A stretch of DNA of 27,826 nucleotides from Bacilli bacterium (GTDB lineage: Bacteria; Bacillota_I; Bacilli_A; RF39; UBA660): positions 1-27,826 of the forward strand of contig JAEDJI010000005.1 in the NCBI GenBank assembly GCA_016296435.1. The letters are read 5' to 3'. The position numbers and the translations under genes are program-made. A model generated the notes under the pieces. The model worked only from the letters and a program-made list of their open reading frames with translations, ran no database searches and had not been told where the DNA came from. This document shows positions 1-8,585 of the stretch, one piece after another (positions within the stretch are counted from its first letter, which is position 1; each line of letters opens with the position of its first letter).

Positions 1-10
1 TAGTTTCCAT
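1..10 (-). CDS. start of an unidentified gene running off the left edge
   Basis: Only the first three codons (Met-Glu-Thr) are inside the window. The start is supported by a strong Shine-Dalgarno sequence (GGAGGTAAAA directly before the ATG) and by a consensus-like promoter about 60 bases upstream. Nothing can be said about the product. Confidence 0.6.
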
Positions 11-66
11 TTTTACCTCCAATTTTTTTAAACACGACAAAACAAAACTCTGTCTATGATATCTAA

Positions 67-95
67 ATTATACAATAATAATTTTTGGTTTTCAA
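67..95 (-). promoter_or_regulatory. sigma-A type promoter of the left-edge gene
   Basis: On the minus strand, TTGAAA (90-95) and TATAAT (67-72) are separated by 17 bases, close to the vegetative consensus. Transcription would start near 60, giving a leader of about 50 bases before the ATG at 10. A short hairpin with a GCGA tetraloop (98-115, arms TTAAAAA and TTTTTGA) lies just upstream of the -35 box. It may be a weak terminator for the preceding radical SAM unit or chance AT-rich pairing. Confidence 0.7.
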
Positions 96-215
96 TATCA
101 AAAATCGCTTTTTAAGAAATTAAACTTAGCTAATAAATATTATTTGTTTTGTATATACCGATGAAAAGCCAGCAAAACTTATTTTAATTTCCAACAATAA
201 ACACCATCGATTTTA

Positions 216-1004
216 TCATTTCTTTAAAAAATCACACTTCTTACATAACTCTTCACACTTAATACCATTCCTAAACCCATTAAGCATATTAATATAACGA
301 TCACTATTAATAACATCATCTAAACTATCTTTATAAATATTCCCAAAAACTATATCCCCATTAGAATCCAAACAACAAGGAACTATACTACCATCCACTA
401 AAATACCTATATGATCCCTTAATGCATAACAAGTACCACTACTATTATTAATTTCATTATCTAAGCTAGGCCACACAAAAGAATCATTAAAATTAAGAAA
501 TACTTTATCTTTAAGTTTAGTAGAATTATAAATATTAATTTTAGTATTATAATGATTTTCTAATATATTTATCATTTCATTTATATTATTGTTAGAAACC
601 CATAATCTATAAGATATATAAGTATCAGACAATTTATCAACAACATTAAATATATTATTCATATAATTCATTAACTCCACACCATACTTTTTATCATAAC
701 TATGAATAGATATATTTAATTGTCTTATTTTATTAGTTTTTAATCTATCTATTAAATACCCATTAGTAGTAATATTAACATAATAAGATTTAGAAGCCAT
801 ATCAATAAGTTCATTTATTCTAGGATGCATTAATGGTTCCCCCATTACATGTAAATATAAATACTTAGTATATAATTTTAATTTATCTAAAATAATATTA
901 AAATTATTAACATCAATAAAACTCTTATCACGTTTATTACCAATACAAAAATCACAACTAAGATTACAATTATTAGTAACCTCTACATAAACTTTCTTAT
1001 ACAT
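216..1004 (-). CDS. radical SAM/SPASM protein of unknown substrate
   Basis: This 262-residue protein carries the radical SAM cluster motif CxxxCxxC (C13, C17, C20), which binds a 4Fe-4S cluster that cleaves S-adenosylmethionine. A GGEP-like strand (MGEP, residues 54-57) matches the SAM-binding part of the barrel. The C-terminal part has a SPASM-like cysteine set (C192, C210, C211, C250, C254, C257) around a conserved LVDGSIVPCC stretch, expected to hold a second cluster. I chose the ATG at 1002-1004 because GGAAGGG lies just upstream; a longer reading to 1022 has no ribosome binding site. It overlaps the upstream gene by 8 bases (ATGTATAA), suggesting coupled translation. Similar short radical SAM/SPASM proteins are widespread in Clostridia and relatives. 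The substrate is unknown to me and no RiPP precursor is visible next to it. Confidence 0.88.
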   Translation of the reverse strand: MYKKVYVEVTNNCNLSCDFCIGNKRDKSFIDVNNFNIILDKLKLYTKYLYLHVMGEPLMHPRINELIDMASKSYYVNITTNGYLIDRLKTNKIRQLNISIHSYDKKYGVELMNYMNNIFNVVDKLSDTYISYRLWVSNNNINEMINILENHYNTKINIYNSTKLKDKVFLNFNDSFVWPSLDNEINNSSGTCYALRDHIGILVDGSIVPCCLDSNGDIVFGNIYKDSLDDVINSDRYINMLNGFRNGIKCEELCKKCDFLKK

Positions 1005-1494
1005 ATTTTCCCTTCCTATCAATTAAATCTTCATAAAATATACGTTCATCTTCAATATATCCCATTTTATCTCTATAAAGTGGATTAATCATCAAAAGCA
1101 AAGATGGATCAATAATATACTCATCTGTCTCTAACCACCAATGACTATTATCAGTAGAACAAATAACATCATCTAAAATAGGTAATCTACCATAAACTAT
1201 ATCAACATCATTATACTTCTTATAAAGTTTTTTTACAACAAAAGAAGAAGCACCAATATTATAGCCCTCTTTAAAAAAAGAAAAGAAATCAGAAAAACAT
1301 CCATTCATAATATAATCAATCGAAGAAATTTTATCCCATTCCAAATCATTAAACTTTCTAATAAAACCAGTTCTAAGTCCTAAAGAAACAACATCATTAA
1401 AATCCCTATTCTTAAGCATTAAATAATTAAGCAAATCATATCCCCTAAAATCATCACTACCTACTATTTCCCTATAAAATTCATTTTTTAACAT
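997..1494 (-). CDS. unrecognised 165-residue protein with HWWLE and IIDPS motifs
   Basis: I do not recognise this family with confidence. The protein has no signal peptide or membrane helix. Its central to C-terminal part contains a small-residue patch (NIGASS, 79-84), then NSHWWLE around H118 and IIDPS around D129. This order recalls papain/transglutaminase-fold proteins, in which a Cys at the start of a helix is followed by His and Asp on strands, but no Cys sits at the expected position; the cysteines are C66 and C112. The ATG at 1492-1494 is chosen because AGGAG lies 8 bases upstream; a GTG three codons earlier is less likely. It is the first gene of a two-gene unit and its end overlaps the radical SAM gene by 8 bases, so the two proteins probably work together. 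Confidence 0.75.
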   Translation of the reverse strand: MLKNEFYREIVGSDDFRGYDLLNYLMLKNRDFNDVVSLGLRTGFIRKFNDLEWDKISSIDYIMNGCFSDFFSFFKEGYNIGASSFVVKKLYKKYNDVDIVYGRLPILDDVICSTDNSHWWLETDEYIIDPSLLLMINPLYRDKMGYIEDERIFYEDLIDRKGKYV

Positions 1495-1517
1495 AACACA
1501 CACTCCTACTATAAAAC

Positions 1518-1530
1518 ACTATAACATAAT
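1518..1530 (-). promoter_or_regulatory. candidate extended -10 promoter for the radical SAM unit
   Basis: Minus-strand TGTTATAGT gives an extended -10 (TATAGT at 1518-1523 preceded by TGT). The -35 region (CATAAA at 17 bases) is poor; TTGCAC further upstream pairs better with a shifted -10. The site sits just downstream of the rplQ terminator, as expected for a separate transcription unit. Confidence 0.4.
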
Positions 1531-1547
1531 TAAAAAAAGTTTATGTG

Positions 1548-1588
1548 CAAAAAAATAAAAAAATAAAAGAACTAGTCTAAACTAGTTC
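1548..1588 (-). terminator. intrinsic terminator of the S10-spc-alpha cluster
   Basis: A perfect 8-bp stem (GAACTAGT / ACTAGTTC at 1581-1588 and 1569-1576) with a TTAG loop is followed on the minus strand by a T-rich run (1548-1568). The TAG stop codon of rplQ (1577-1579) lies inside the loop, so the last codons of rplQ form the 5' arm. Confidence 0.85.
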
Positions 1589-1918
1589 AATTATTACCAT
1601 TAACGCGTCATCTCCACGTCTTTCATCTAATTTTAATATTCTAGTATATCCTCCATTACGTTGTTCATAACGAGGAGCTATTTCTTCGAATAATTTCTTA
1701 GTAGCTTCCTTATTATTCATTAAGAAAGCACAAGCTTTTCTACGAGAAACTAAACTACCATTTTTTCCATAAGTAACAAGCTTATCAAAACATCTTCTTA
1801 CTTCTTTTGCTCTAGTTTCTGTAGTAGTAATTCTTTCATTCATAATAAGACTAATAGTAAGATTAGCTAACATACTTCTTCTATGCTTATTATCAACACC
1901 TAATTTTCTATATCCCAT
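1577..1918 (-). CDS. rplQ: 50S ribosomal protein L17
   Basis: This 113-residue protein matches L17 from its start ([20 protein letters not shown]) to its end ([14 protein letters not shown]), close to the usual length. L17 binds 23S rRNA near the exit-tunnel side of the large subunit. It is the last gene of the alpha operon, 16 bases after rpoA, with AGGAGG before the ATG. The 3' end doubles as the 5' arm of the cluster terminator. Confidence 0.97.
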   Translation of the reverse strand: MGYRKLGVDNKHRRSMLANLTISLIMNERITTTETRAKEVRRCFDKLVTYGKNGSLVSRRKACAFLMNNKEATKKLFEEIAPRYEQRNGGYTRILKLDERRGDDALMVIIELV

Positions 1919-1934
1919 AGTAATCCTCCTTCTA

Positions 1935-2885
1935 TTAATCTTCTTCTTTTAAAGTTAAATTTAATTCTTTAACTTTATCTAATACTTCTTTTAATGATTT
2001 TTTACCAAGATTTCTAATCTTCATTACATCACTATTAGACTTATTAACTAGATCTTGTAATGTATGAACTCCTGCTCTTTTTAAACAATTATAAGCACGA
2101 ACAGAGAAATCTAAATCTTCGATTGGAGTTTCTAAAGCCTTTTTAGTTGGATCCTCTTTCTTTTCAATCATAAATCCAGTAGCATCAGCAATCTTATCTA
2201 GTTTAGTTACTAATTCTAAATGTTCAATTAAAATTCTACTAGCAAGAGCAATAGCCTCTTCTGGTTTAATAGAATCATTAGTCCAAACTTCAAGCACTAA
2301 TTTATCATAACTTTCATCTTGACCAACACGAGCATCTAATACTTCATAAGCAACTCTTTCAATAGGAGAATATAAAGAATCGATTGCAATAACTCCTACT
2401 TTCTTATCAGCAAGTAGTTTCTTATTTTCATCTGCTCTTACATACCCTCTACCACTAGATACAGTCATTTCCATATCAAGTTTACCACCTTCAGCTAAAG
2501 TAGCAATAACTTGATCTTTATTAACTATTTCAACATCAGCATCACACTCAATATCTCCAGCAGTAACAACACCCTCACCACTTGCACTTAATCTAATAGT
2601 TCTAACTTCATCGCAATATTTCTTAACAACAACAGATTTTAAATTAAGTACTATAGAAGTAACGTCTTCAATTACACCTTCAATAGTTTGAAACTCATGT
2701 AAAACTCCATCTATTTTTACACTAGTAATGGCAGACCCAGGAAGAGAAGATAACATAACTCTTCTTAATGCATTACCAATTGTATAACCAAAACCTCTTT
2801 CAAGTGGTTCTAATTCAAACTTTGCATAATTACTTTTTTCATTCTTTTCAGTAATTTTATAATTTGGTTTTTCAAATTGAATCAT
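1935..2885 (-). CDS. rpoA: RNA polymerase subunit alpha
   Basis: This 316-residue alpha subunit has the N-terminal dimerisation and assembly domain (about 1-230, including the [20 protein letters not shown] helix), an acidic linker and the C-terminal domain (about 250-316, [17 protein letters not shown] and [11 protein letters not shown]), which binds UP elements and activators. Length is normal for Firmicutes. It lies between rpsK and rplQ, the standard alpha operon order, with AAGGAGG before the ATG. The intact C-terminal domain keeps activator-dependent transcription possible. Confidence 0.98.
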   Translation of the reverse strand: MIQFEKPNYKITEKNEKSNYAKFELEPLERGFGYTIGNALRRVMLSSLPGSAITSVKIDGVLHEFQTIEGVIEDVTSIVLNLKSVVVKKYCDEVRTIRLSASGEGVVTAGDIECDADVEIVNKDQVIATLAEGGKLDMEMTVSSGRGYVRADENKKLLADKKVGVIAIDSLYSPIERVAYEVLDARVGQDESYDKLVLEVWTNDSIKPEEAIALASRILIEHLELVTKLDKIADATGFMIEKKEDPTKKALETPIEDLDFSVRAYNCLKRAGVHTLQDLVNKSNSDVMKIRNLGKKSLKEVLDKVKELNLTLKEED

Positions 2886-2906
2886 AGTATAACCTCCTTA
2901 TTCTTA

Positions 2907-3290
2907 TTAGTTACGTGGTCTTTTTGGTGGACGACATCCATTATGTGGAATTGGTGTAACATCAGTAATTGTTACAACTTCAAGTCCAGCTGTTTGTAAT
3001 GATCTTATAGCGGTTTCTCTACCAGGTCCAACACCCTTAACTACTACGTCAACTTTACGCATTCCATAATCAAATGCAACCTTACCTGCTTTTTCAGCAG
3101 CAATTCCTGCAGCAAATGGAGTAGATTTTTTACTACCTTTAAATCCAATTGCACCACTTGAAGCCCATGACACTACATTCCCTTCTTTATCTGTTATAGT
3201 TGTAATAGTATTATTAAAAGTTGAATGAATATGAGCAACACCCTCAGGTATATTCTTTTTTACTTTTCTTTTTCTTTGTTTATAAGCCAT
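2907..3290 (-). CDS. rpsK: 30S ribosomal protein S11
   Basis: At 127 residues this is S11, with the basic N-terminal tail ([10 protein letters not shown]), the [15 protein letters not shown] strand and the conserved [17 protein letters not shown] end. S11 lies on the platform of the small subunit next to helix 45 and the E-site mRNA. It follows rpsM by 18 bases and precedes rpoA, in standard order. Confidence 0.98.
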   Translation of the reverse strand: MAYKQRKRKVKKNIPEGVAHIHSTFNNTITTITDKEGNVVSWASSGAIGFKGSKKSTPFAAGIAAEKAGKVAFDYGMRKVDVVVKGVGPGRETAIRSLQTAGLEVVTITDVTPIPHNGCRPPKRPRN

Positions 3291-3308
3291 AGTTTAACCT
3301 CACTTTCA

Positions 3309-3674
3309 CTATTTCTTTTTGTTTGCAACAACTTTTCCTCTACCCTTACGAGTACGAGCATTTCTATTTGTTCTTTGTCCTCTTACAGGTAATCCTCTTT
3401 TATGACGAGTCCCTTCATATGAATTAATTTCCATTTTAGTTTTAATATTCATACTAACTTCACGTCTTAAATCACCTTCAGTAACATAATTACCTAATTC
3501 ATCACGAATCTTACCAAGTTCTTCGTTTGATAAATCTTTTGTTCTTTTTTCTGGATCAACTTTTACCGCATCTAATATCTTCATAGCAGTAGTTTGACCA
3601 ATACCATAAATATAAGTTAAAGAAATTTTAACTTTCTTTTCATTAGGTATTTCTACACCCTTAATACGTGCCAT
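3309..3674 (-). CDS. rpsM: 30S ribosomal protein S13
   Basis: This 121-residue S13 has the N-terminal [15 protein letters not shown], the helix-turn region [14 protein letters not shown] and the basic C-terminal tail ([20 protein letters not shown]) that reaches the P-site tRNAs. It sits at the head of the small subunit and forms bridges to the 50S subunit. AAGGAGG precedes the ATG; rpmJ ends 15 bases upstream. Confidence 0.98.
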   Translation of the reverse strand: MARIKGVEIPNEKKVKISLTYIYGIGQTTAMKILDAVKVDPEKRTKDLSNEELGKIRDELGNYVTEGDLRREVSMNIKTKMEINSYEGTRHKRGLPVRGQRTNRNARTRKGRGKVVANKKK

Positions 3675-3689
3675 ATTTTTTCCTCCTTA

Positions 3690-3803
3690 CTAACCTTGAG
3701 TTTGTTTGTGTTTTGGATTTTCACAAATTACCATAACTTTTCCCTTACGTTTAATAATTCTGCATTTTGCACAAATTTTTTTAACTGATGGTTTTACTTT
3801 CAT
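3690..3803 (-). CDS. rpmJ: 50S ribosomal protein L36, zinc-binding type
   Basis: This 37-residue protein reads [20 protein letters not shown] and ends NPKHKQTQG. The ligands C11, C14, C27 and H32 show the zinc-ribbon form (C+), not the zinc-free paralogue. L36 stabilises 23S rRNA near the peptidyl transferase centre. It lies in its usual place between infA and rpsM, with GGAGGG upstream of the ATG. The retained zinc ligands match the zinc-type S14 in the same cluster. Confidence 0.97.
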   Translation of the reverse strand: MKVKPSVKKICAKCRIIKRKGKVMVICENPKHKQTQG

Positions 3804-3815
3804 TTTAATTCCCTC

Positions 3816-4031
3816 CTACTTTCTATAGGTTATACGCCCACGTGTTAAATCATATGGAGAAAGTTCGATCATAACCTTATCACCCGGTGAAATACGAATA
3901 TTATTTAATCGCATTTTACCAGAAACGTGAGCTTCAATCTTATGACCATTCTCTAATTGAACATAGAAGTTTCCTCCAGGAATAACTTCAAGAACCTTTC
4001 CTTCAACTTCGATTACATCATTTTTTGCCAT
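3816..4031 (-). CDS. infA: translation initiation factor IF-1
   Basis: At 71 residues this is the usual IF-1 length: one OB-fold starting [20 protein letters not shown] and containing the [16 protein letters not shown] stretch. IF-1 occupies the ribosomal A site during initiation and helps IF-2 and IF-3. Its start codon overlaps the end of map by 14 bases, with AGGAG inside the map coding sequence, so translation of the two is probably coupled. Confidence 0.98.
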   Translation of the reverse strand: MAKNDVIEVEGKVLEVIPGGNFYVQLENGHKIEAHVSGKMRLNNIRISPGDKVMIELSPYDLTRGRITYRK

Positions 4032-4782
4032 TTAACAACACTCCTGTCAATATTTCATATCCATCATCAGTAACAACTACTGTGTGTTCAAAGTGTGCTG
4101 ATGGACTATAATCTTCACTTTCAATAGTCCATTCATCTTCACATACAACAATATTAGGACTACCGAAATTTAACATTGGTTCAATTGCTAGAACCATACC
4201 TTTTTTTATTTTTGGACCAGTATTTTTAATACCATAATTTGGAACATCTGGATCTTCATGAACACTAGTACCAACTCCATGACCAACTAATTCTTTAACA
4301 ACACCCAAATTATGCTCTTTAGCATAGGATTCTATAGCATAACCTATATCACCTATTCTATTACCAGGTTTAATTTGTTCTAAACCTTTATAAAGAGATT
4401 GTTCTGTGTGATATAAAAGATATTTTTTATCATCATCTATATCACCAACAGGATAACTCCAAGCAGAGTCACCATGATATCCCTTATAACAAGCACCAAT
4501 ATCTATTTTAATGATATCGCCATTCTTTAATTTAGTATTCGAAGGAATTCCATGTACTACTTCATGATTAATACTAGCACAAATAGCACTAGGAAAACCC
4601 TCAAAACCTTTAAAAGAAGGATAAGCATCATGTTCTAATATGAACTTTTCTGCTAAATCATTAAGTTCTTTAGTAGTAACACCAGGCTTGATATAGTTTT
4701 TTAAATATTGATGTGTTTGATAAACAATATTACCAGCAATTCTAAGAAGTTCAATTTCTCTATCACTTTTAATAGTTATCAT
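4018..4782 (-). CDS. map: type I methionine aminopeptidase
   Basis: This 254-residue enzyme removes the initiator Met from new proteins. The five metal ligands of the pita-bread fold are present: D94 (KIDIGA), D105 (GDSAW), H168 (GHGVG), E201 (AIEPM) and E232 (FEHTV), along with the catalytic H77 (VHGIP). It has no N-terminal zinc-finger or SH3-binding extension, so it is the short bacterial form. It lies between adk and infA, the usual Firmicute order, 10 bases after adk and overlapping infA by 14 bases. Confidence 0.97.
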   Translation of the reverse strand: MITIKSDREIELLRIAGNIVYQTHQYLKNYIKPGVTTKELNDLAEKFILEHDAYPSFKGFEGFPSAICASINHEVVHGIPSNTKLKNGDIIKIDIGACYKGYHGDSAWSYPVGDIDDDKKYLLYHTEQSLYKGLEQIKPGNRIGDIGYAIESYAKEHNLGVVKELVGHGVGTSVHEDPDVPNYGIKNTGPKIKKGMVLAIEPMLNFGSPNIVVCEDEWTIESEDYSPSAHFEHTVVVTDDGYEILTGVLLNGKK

Positions 4783-4792
4783 TCAAACACCT

Positions 4793-5425
4793 CTACTTTA
4801 TTAATTCACTAGCAAGATTAAAAGTTTCATCAGGTAAACTACTATTAATAGTTACAAGAACACCTTTATTCTTATAGTAATCAATAAGTGGTTGTGTCTT
4901 TTCTAAATATTCATTATACCTTTGTTCAAAAGTTTCTAATGAATCATCTTGTCTTTGAATAAGCACTTCTTGACAATCATCACACAATCCATCAACTTTT
5001 GGTAATAAATCTTTATTCCTAGTAGAATAACTTCTTTTACACTTAGGACAAACAAGTCTACTTGTTACCCTAGAAGAAAGCTCATCCTTTGGAACATCCA
5101 AATATATTACCACTCCTAAATCTCTATTTAGTTTATTAAGTACCTCATCATACATCTTAGCTTGTTCCACAGTTCTTGGAAAACCATCTAATATATATAA
5201 TGAATCACCTATTTTGTTAAGTTGCTCTTCTAAAGCACTAAAAACTGTATTATCATCAATCAACATACCAGACTTCATTGCCTCACGAAGACTCTCATCA
5301 TTTTTAGCCTTTTCTCTTAACATATCCCCAGTTGACAAAGGTAAATATCCATAACAAATAGATAAACTATTAGATAAAGTACCCTTACCAGCAGCAGGTG
5401 GAGCTATTAAAATAATATTTTTCAC
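4793..5425 (-). CDS. adk: adenylate kinase with a zinc-type LID and altered P-loop
   Basis: This 210-residue enzyme interconverts ATP plus AMP and two ADP. STGDMLRE (31-38) and LDGFPRT (79-85) mark the AMP site. The LID has four cysteines (C126, C129, C148, C151), the zinc-bound form common in Gram-positives. The P-loop is odd: APPAAGKGT (8-16) replaces the usual GxPGxGKGT, so two loop glycines are alanines, though G13, K14 and T16 remain. The start is GTG and shares one base with the secY stop, with AGGAGAG upstream, so translation is probably coupled to secY. No second copy is visible here, so it is presumably the working enzyme. Confidence 0.95.
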   Translation of the reverse strand: MKNIILIAPPAAGKGTLSNSLSICYGYLPLSTGDMLREKAKNDESLREAMKSGMLIDDNTVFSALEEQLNKIGDSLYILDGFPRTVEQAKMYDEVLNKLNRDLGVVIYLDVPKDELSSRVTSRLVCPKCKRSYSTRNKDLLPKVDGLCDDCQEVLIQRQDDSLETFEQRYNEYLEKTQPLIDYYKNKGVLVTINSSLPDETFNLASELIK

Positions 5426-6705
5426 TATCTAACCGCTCTCCTTTTTGTTCTCTTATTAATAGAATAATCTCTACTCATCAAACTACTTTCTAATTGTTTA
5501 TATGTTTCAATAGTAACACCAACCACTATAAGTAAACTAGTACCACCAATTGACACTGATCTAGGAAGACCAGTCCACATATTAATAAGAATTGGGAACG
5601 CTGCTATTGCTGCTAAAAATATAGCACCAACAGTAGTAAGTCTCGTTAAAACTTTTACAAAATAATCTTCAGTATCCTTTCCAGGTCTAATACCAGGAAC
5701 ATAACCACCATTCTTTTGTAAGTTTTCAGCCATTTGATCAGGTTTCATTTGAACAAATGTATAAAAATATGAGAAGAATATAATTAACACTACATATATT
5801 ATTAAACCAACTGGTTTAGTATAATCAAAATAATTATTAATAAAGTTTACTACACCTTCACTCTTACTAAATTGAGCTATAACACTAAATACTGCCAATA
5901 AACTTGATGCAAATATTACAGGTATTACCCCAGCAGAATTAATCTTAATAGGCATATAAGATTGCTTACCTAAGTTAGCAGTAGATTTATTAGCATATTG
6001 AATAGATATTCTGCGAGCAGCTCCTTCGACAAATATTACTGCAATAATTACTAAAAAGCAAATAAGTAAGAAAAGTAAAAATGTAGAACCACCAGATATT
6101 AGTGTATTAGTTGTACTAAAATCTACTAATTGTTTAAATGCAGTTATTATCATACCAGGTAAAGATGAAACAATACCAGCCATGATTAATAATGAAACTC
6201 CATTACCAATACCTTTTTGTGAAACTTGATCACCTAACCATAACAAGAACGCTGTACCAGCAGTCATTATAAATGCTACTTCAAGTCTTTGAGCAACATC
6301 TACACCACTACCTAAGAAAGCATAAGCCATAGCATAACCTTGTATAAAAGCAAACACTATACCAAGATATCTTGTTATTTTATTTATCTTTTGACGACCA
6401 GCATGCCCTTGTTTAGCAAGATCTGCAAAGTAAGGTATAATATCCATTTGCAAAAGTTGTATAACAATTGATGCTGTAATGTATGGAGTAACACCTAAAG
6501 CAAATATTGAAAAATTACTTAGGGCTCCCCCACCCATAACATCTAAAAGTTCTAGAAAACCTAAACTTTTAGTTATTTCTTGTGTTCCAGGAACTTCAAT
6601 TGTAGTTCCTATAACAAATAGTGTTAATACTGCAAGTGTAAAATACACTCTTTTTCTTATATCTTTATTTTTCTTAGTAAATAGTTGTTTAAGAGTTTTA
6701 AACAC
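5425..6705 (-). CDS. secY: preprotein translocase subunit SecY
   Basis: This 426-residue polytopic protein has about ten membrane helices and the SecY landmarks: PYITASIVIQLLQMDIIPYF near the plug and lateral gate, the GNGVSLLIMAGI segment, the large cytoplasmic loop with QMKPDQMAENLQKNGGYVPG, and the RDYSINKRTKRR tail. It forms the central channel of the Sec translocon. The start is a GTG one base after the rplO stop, with GAGGTGATC as ribosome binding site. It keeps its classical place between rplO and adk. Confidence 0.97.
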   Translation of the reverse strand: MFKTLKQLFTKKNKDIRKRVYFTLAVLTLFVIGTTIEVPGTQEITKSLGFLELLDVMGGGALSNFSIFALGVTPYITASIVIQLLQMDIIPYFADLAKQGHAGRQKINKITRYLGIVFAFIQGYAMAYAFLGSGVDVAQRLEVAFIMTAGTAFLLWLGDQVSQKGIGNGVSLLIMAGIVSSLPGMIITAFKQLVDFSTTNTLISGGSTFLLFLLICFLVIIAVIFVEGAARRISIQYANKSTANLGKQSYMPIKINSAGVIPVIFASSLLAVFSVIAQFSKSEGVVNFINNYFDYTKPVGLIIYVVLIIFFSYFYTFVQMKPDQMAENLQKNGGYVPGIRPGKDTEDYFVKVLTRLTTVGAIFLAAIAAFPILINMWTGLPRSVSIGGTSLLIVVGVTIETYKQLESSLMSRDYSINKRTKRRAVR

Positions 6706-6706
6706 T

Positions 6707-7153
6707 TTAGATCACCTCAGCTTTACTACCTGATTCCTCAATCTTTTCTAAAGCACTTTGAGTAAATCTATGTGCTCTGATTGTTAATTTTTTATTTAAA
6801 ATACCATTTCCTAATACTTTAATTCCAGAAAGTTGTTTTTTTATTATTCCTTTTTCTTTTAATAATTCTGGAGTAACTACATCTCCATCATTAAATAATT
6901 CATTTAATTCTCCAACATTTATAGTTGCATAAACAGTTTTAAATCTAGCATTAGAGAAACCTCTTTTATGAAGTCTTCTAAATAATGGAGATTGTCCACC
7001 TTCAAATACTGGACTAATACTAGCACCACTTCTAGATTTTTGACCATTTTCACCACGACCACTTGTTTTTCCTAAACCACTTCCAGGTCCACGCCCTACT
7101 CTTTTACGAGAATGAGTTGCACCTTCAAATTTCTTTAATTCATTAAGTTCCAT
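6707..7153 (-). CDS. rplO: 50S ribosomal protein L15
   Basis: This 148-residue L15 has the glycine-rich, basic N-terminal tail (RKRVGRGPGSGLGKTSGRGE) that threads into 23S rRNA and the FEGGQSPLFRRLHKRGF segment. Its ATG shares one base with the rpsE stop (TAATG). The gene normally found between rpsE and rplO, rpmD for L30, is absent, so L15 directly follows S5. Confidence 0.98.
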   Translation of the reverse strand: MELNELKKFEGATHSRKRVGRGPGSGLGKTSGRGENGQKSRSGASISPVFEGGQSPLFRRLHKRGFSNARFKTVYATINVGELNELFNDGDVVTPELLKEKGIIKKQLSGIKVLGNGILNKKLTIRAHRFTQSALEKIEESGSKAEVI

Positions 7154-7662
7154 TATCCTAAAATCTCCTCTACACTTTTTCCACGAGCTTCTGCTACTTC
7201 CTCAATAGTTTTCATTGATAAAAGTGCCCCAATTGTCGCTCTAGCCATATTAATTTTAGTTCTTGAACCAAGTGATTTAGAAATAATATCGTGATATCCT
7301 GCAATTTCAAGTACATCTCTTACTGCTCCACCTGCAACAAGCCCAGTACCAGCAGCAGCAGGCTTAATAACAACTCTAGTTGCTCCTTTAACACCAACAA
7401 CTTCATGTGGAATAGTTCTTGCATCCACTACAGGAACTTTAACAATATTTTTATTTGCATCTTGTCTAGCTTTTTTAACAGCTTCTGAAATTTCATTGGC
7501 TTTTCCAATACCTAAACCAACTAAACCTTTTTTATCTCCAACTAAAACTACAGCTTGAAATCTTCTTTGACGACCACCTTTTGTAACTTTTACAACAGCT
7601 TTAGTATCTAATACGATTTCGTCCATAGTTTTAACAGGTTTATTAAATCTCTTCTTTTGCAT
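7153..7662 (-). CDS. rpsE: 30S ribosomal protein S5
   Basis: At 169 residues this is S5, with the double-stranded RNA-binding-like N-terminal domain (VVKVTKGGRQRRFQAVVLVG) and the C-terminal fold including the GLVAGGAVRDVLEIAGYHDI motif. S5 helps maintain decoding accuracy and mRNA unwinding at the entry channel. GGGAGG precedes the ATG; rplR is 12 bases upstream and rplO overlaps by one base downstream. Confidence 0.98.
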   Translation of the reverse strand: MQKKRFNKPVKTMDEIVLDTKAVVKVTKGGRQRRFQAVVLVGDKKGLVGLGIGKANEISEAVKKARQDANKNIVKVPVVDARTIPHEVVGVKGATRVVIKPAAAGTGLVAGGAVRDVLEIAGYHDIISKSLGSRTKINMARATIGALLSMKTIEEVAEARGKSVEEILG

Positions 7663-7674
7663 AATTACCTCCCA

Positions 7675-8022
7675 CTAGAACTCTAAACCATTAGCACGTG
7701 CACTATCAGCCAAAGCCGCAACACGTCCATGATATAGATATCCTCCACGATCAAATACTACTTTTGTAACTTTAATCTTTTTAGCTTCTTTTGCAATTAA
7801 TTCACCAACTTTAGTTGCTACTTCAATATTATTACCTTCTATATTCATAGATGAAGCACTAGCTAAAGTAGTTCCAGTTGTATCATCAATTAATTGTGCA
7901 TAAATGTTTTTATTTGAACGAAAAACATTTAGTCTAGGTATATCTTTAGTTCCTATGATTTGTTTTCTAACTCTTACATGTCTAATTTTACGCATTTCAT
8001 TACGCGATTCTTTTTTTATCAT
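7675..8022 (-). CDS. rplR: 50S ribosomal protein L18
   Basis: This 115-residue L18 shows the basic N-terminal tail ([12 protein letters not shown]), the [18 protein letters not shown] strand and the [20 protein letters not shown] end. L18 binds 5S rRNA with L5 and anchors it to the central protuberance. AGGAGG lies 6 bases before the ATG. The gene is in standard order between rplF and rpsE. Confidence 0.98.
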   Translation of the reverse strand: MIKKESRNEMRKIRHVRVRKQIIGTKDIPRLNVFRSNKNIYAQLIDDTTGTTLASASSMNIEGNNIEVATKVGELIAKEAKKIKVTKVVFDRGGYLYHGRVAALADSARANGLEF

Positions 8023-8036
8023 AATTAACCTCCTAC

Positions 8037-8573
8037 CTATTTAGCTTTTTTACCTTCCTTACGTCTTACATATTCGCCAACATATCTAATACCTTTTCCT
8101 TTATATGGTTCAGGTTTTCTTACTTTACGAATATTAGCCGCAAATTCTCCTACTAGAACTTTATCAATACCAGAAACTAAGATTTCTGTATTACTCTTAG
8201 CTTCAACACTAAGTCCACTTGGTATTACAAGTTCAACTGGATGTGAGTACCCTGCATTAATTACTAATGTACTACCCTTAAGAGTAAATCTGTATCCAAC
8301 ACCTATTATTTCTAATCCCTTAGAAAAACCTTGAGATACACCAATAATCATATTTTGAATATTAGCATTAGTAGTACCATGCATTTGCTTAGTAGGAATT
8401 GTTTCATTAACTCTTGTAACAATAACTGTATTATCTTTAACTTCTACATTAATATTTTTATTAATTTTAGTACTAAGTTCACCTTTAGGCCCTTTAACTA
8501 AAACATTATTTTCTTCTACTGTAACAGTAACATTTTCAGGAATTGCTATAATTCTATTACCTATACGACTCAT
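8037..8573 (-). CDS. rplF: 50S ribosomal protein L6
   Basis: This 178-residue L6 starts [17 protein letters not shown] and ends with the [20 protein letters not shown] motif. L6 sits at the base of the L7/L12 stalk near the sarcin-ricin loop. I chose the ATG at 8571-8573 because it gives the usual 178 residues and an AGGTGA ribosome binding site; an in-frame GTG at 8582 would lack one. Confidence 0.97.
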   Translation of the reverse strand: MSRIGNRIIAIPENVTVTVEENNVLVKGPKGELSTKINKNINVEVKDNTVIVTRVNETIPTKQMHGTTNANIQNMIIGVSQGFSKGLEIIGVGYRFTLKGSTLVINAGYSHPVELVIPSGLSVEAKSNTEILVSGIDKVLVGEFAANIRKVRKPEPYKGKGIRYVGEYVRRKEGKKAK

Positions 8574-8585
8574 ATTAATCACCTA

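Noticed and set aside
33..42. Single 0A-box-like sequence (TTTTGTCGTG on the minus strand) in the leader of the left-edge gene
   Set aside because: It is a lone site with two mismatches at the 3' end of the consensus and lies downstream of the predicted transcription start, so chance is likely.
120..215. Possible structured RNA between the radical SAM gene and the left-edge promoter
   Set aside because: Only a long-range 6-bp pairing (CGATG/CATCG type) with a loop of about 40 bases could be drawn, which is not convincing, and it lies upstream of the promoter of the next gene.
6479..6733. Plus-strand open frame opposite secY and rplO
   Set aside because: It lies fully opposite well-identified genes, has no ribosome binding site and no recognisable protein features.
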